A DNA stretch of 64,000 nt, from the NCBI GenBank assembly GCA_017849455.1, contig JAFIGX010000020.1, forward strand, positions 62,001 through 126,000, given 5' to 3'. Made by a program: the position numbers and the translations under genes. The stretch's first letter is position 1. Each line of letters starts with the position of its first letter. The notes below the pieces were generated by a model that saw only the letters and a program-made list of their open reading frames with translations, was not told the origin of the DNA and ran no database searches. Positions 62,478 to 64,000 of the stretch are shown piece after piece. Source of the stretch: Pseudobacter sp. GTDB taxonomy: Bacteria; Bacteroidota; Bacteroidia; Chitinophagales; Chitinophagaceae.

Positions 62478-64000
62478 TCAGAAGTCCAGCTCCAGCCTGA
62501 GGCGGTCGCGCAATTCCTTCACCAATGGATACTGTTCCACGATCGCCTGATATTGTTGCCGGCTGGTGAGAGTAGGCTCTGCGGTTTCAGCATAGACAAC
62601 CTTTTCATCGACCAGGATGCTGAATAAAAGCATGCGGTTATTGAATTGCTGTTGCAGGAATTCAGAGAGCGCCCTGCGTTCCTGCTCGATGAATTTTTGT
62701 TCGAGATTATTGTTGGTGATCACTTCGAAATTGCTCTCATTATTGACCTGGAGGCGGGCCATATCGAAGGATTGGGCAGCCGGGTTCTTGTTATTCCTTA
62801 ATAGCCGGGTATAGGCTTTCCAGTGTTCGAGCAGTTTTTCTTCGCTTAGTGGGACCAACTGACCGGTATCGCCGGATTGTTTGCCGGCAAATTGCTGCCG
62901 GATATTCTGGAGCTTGCCGAGCTTGGTGATGGCGCCAGCAGAGGGTTTGTCGTTTGTAGTTTGTTGTTGAGCGGTTGGGGTCGATGGGGTGGCAGTAGCT
63001 GTGATTGCCGGTTGGGGATTTGAAACTGGCGGTGGCGCTGCTGGCTGCTCTTCAATGATCAGCCTGGCTTCTCCCGAAGGAACTGCTGTCTGTCTGGGGG
63101 CGGGTTCCTGTTTTTTTGCCTCCATTAATGGCAAATTGCGGAAGGCAACAGGCTTTGCAGTATCAGCTACTTTTTTTTTAACAGGTTCATCGCCTGCGCC
63201 GGCGAGTTCAATGGCCTGCTGAAGATAGGTGAGCTTGATCAGGGCCAGTTCGATATGCAGGCGTTTGTTGCGGGCTGCCTTGAAATTGATCTCCGTTTCA
63301 TTCAGGATATTAAGGCTGCTGATCAGGTAAGACATAGGCACCTGTTTAGCGGTAGCGATATACCTGTCCCTGAAGCTCTCCACCACCTGCAGCAGGTTGG
63401 CCACTTTTTCGTCTTTGCAAACGAGCAGGTTGCGGATGAACTCGGCGAAGCCATTCAACACGAGGTCTCCTTCGAATCCTTTGCGGTCGATATCATCATA
63501 GAGCAGCATGGCGCCGGAGAGATCCTGGCGTTGCATGCATTCCATCAGTTTGAAATAATAATCCGCATCGAGGATATTGAGGTGCTCGAGCGTATTCTGG
63601 TAGCTGACCGACCCATTGGTGAAACTGACGATCTTATCCATGATGCTTAACGCATCGCGCATACATCCTTCACTTTTTTGGGCAATGACCTGGAGGGCAG
63701 CCTTTTCAGCATCGATCCCTTCTTTCCGGCAGATCTCTTCCAGGTGTTCCACGGTATCGTTGGTGGTGATCCTTTTGAAATCGAAGATCTGACAGCGGCT
63801 CAGGATGGTGGGCAGTATCTTATGTTTCTCAGTGGTGGCGAGAATGAAAATGGCGTAGGAAGGTGGTTCTTCCAGTGTTTTCAGGAAAGCGTTGAAAGCC
63901 GAGGAGCTGAGCATGTGCACCTCATCGATGATATACACTTTGTAGGTACCGGCCTGGGGCGCAAACCTTACCTGCTCTACGAGTGTGCGGATATCATCTA
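62478..64000 (-). CDS. dnaX: DNA polymerase III subunit gamma/tau, C-terminal part (5' end outside window)
   Basis: The gene runs off the window's end: the open frame extends beyond the first Met at 63938 with DDIRTLVEQVRFAPQAGTYK in frame. Visible signatures are VYIIDEVHMLSSSAFNAFLK (Walker B and following helix), TLEEPPSYAIFILATTEKHK and the sensor-1 region PTILSRCQIFDFKRI; the Walker A is not in the window. The lid and collar domains reach about residue 230 of the visible part. They are followed by a Pro/Thr/Gln-rich linker (PAPRQTAVPSGEA and on) and a C-terminal tau-like domain ending RDRLRLELDF. The protein loads the sliding clamp and couples polymerases. Nothing about the visible part is unusual. 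Confidence 0.93.
   Translation of the reverse strand, partial: DDIRTLVEQVRFAPQAGTYKVYIIDEVHMLSSSAFNAFLKTLEEPPSYAIFILATTEKHKILPTILSRCQIFDFKRITTNDTVEHLEEICRKEGIDAEKAALQVIAQKSEGCMRDALSIMDKIVSFTNGSVSYQNTLEHLNILDADYYFKLMECMQRQDLSGAMLLYDDIDRKGFEGDLVLNGFAEFIRNLLVCKDEKVANLLQVVESFRDRYIATAKQVPMSYLISSLNILNETEINFKAARNKRLHIELALIKLTYLQQAIELAGAGDEPVKKKVADTAKPVAFRNLPLMEAKKQEPAPRQTAVPSGEARLIIEEQPAAPPPVSNPQPAITATATPSTPTAQQQTTNDKPSAGAITKLGKLQNIRQQFAGKQSGDTGQLVPLSEEKLLEHWKAYTRLLRNNKNPAAQSFDMARLQVNNESNFEVITNNNLEQKFIEQERRALSEFLQQQFNNRMLLFSILVDEKVVYAETAEPTLTSRQQYQAIVEQYPLVKELRDRLRLELDF

Overview
The window is chromosomal DNA of a Bacteroidota bacterium, most likely of the Chitinophagaceae type. The support is type IX secretion (a PorT-like barrel and C-terminal sorting domains), a SusC-style TonB-dependent receptor, DUF983 and DUF5723 proteins, a dihydroorotase with the Bacteroidota-style metal motif, and a general lack of Shine-Dalgarno sequences with several TTG starts. 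No rRNA, tRNA, CRISPR array, insertion sequence or integrase was found. Family names come from reading motifs; no database was searched.

Layout. 1-5.1 kb (+): end of a LuxR-type response regulator, a TPR histidine kinase, a His/Cys-rich small protein and a TonB-dependent receptor. 5.2-7.5 kb (-): DUF983 protein and an ABC exporter. 7.6-37.4 kb: a large surface-polysaccharide locus. It holds a minus-strand block (methyltransferase, polymerase/ligase-like proteins, WecG/TagA-type transferase, Wzz-like protein, three GT4 enzymes), an AT-rich insert (about 15.9-19.7 kb) with two secreted proteins, a methyltransferase and the 3' half of a flippase gene, a plus-strand initiating sugar transferase and ligase, an ABC-2 export pair with two tandem GT4-GT2 fusions and a GT32 enzyme, a DUF6020-like membrane protein, a FAD enzyme, a small coiled-coil protein and two more transferases.

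37.7-48.6 kb is mostly housekeeping: ComM-type ATPase, M1 peptidase, MutS-family ATPase, dihydroorotase, a RemB/Wzi-like barrel, PorT and MenG/UbiE, EngB and a YkuK-like protein. 48.7-53.8 kb (-): a secreted metalloprotease with a small secreted neighbour, then a probable operon of a GbsR/MarR-type regulator, two related small membrane proteins, a membrane-SRPBCC fusion and a CoA-binding protein. 54.2-59.6 kb (-): a compact operon of UbiA prenyltransferase, type III polyketide synthase, methyltransferase, FAD oxidoreductase and DUF5723 protein, probably making a modified, perhaps prenylated, phenolic lipid or quinone. 59.7-64 kb: an alpha/beta hydrolase, pyruvate dehydrogenase E2 and the 3' part of dnaX.

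The best leads are the type III PKS-UbiA operon, a WYxRT(Y/L) tail motif shared by three proteins of the polysaccharide locus, a 21-bp-period triple repeat upstream of the last glycosyltransferase operon, a composition break inside the flippase gene, and nested near-perfect inverted repeats at 53.9-54.2 kb.
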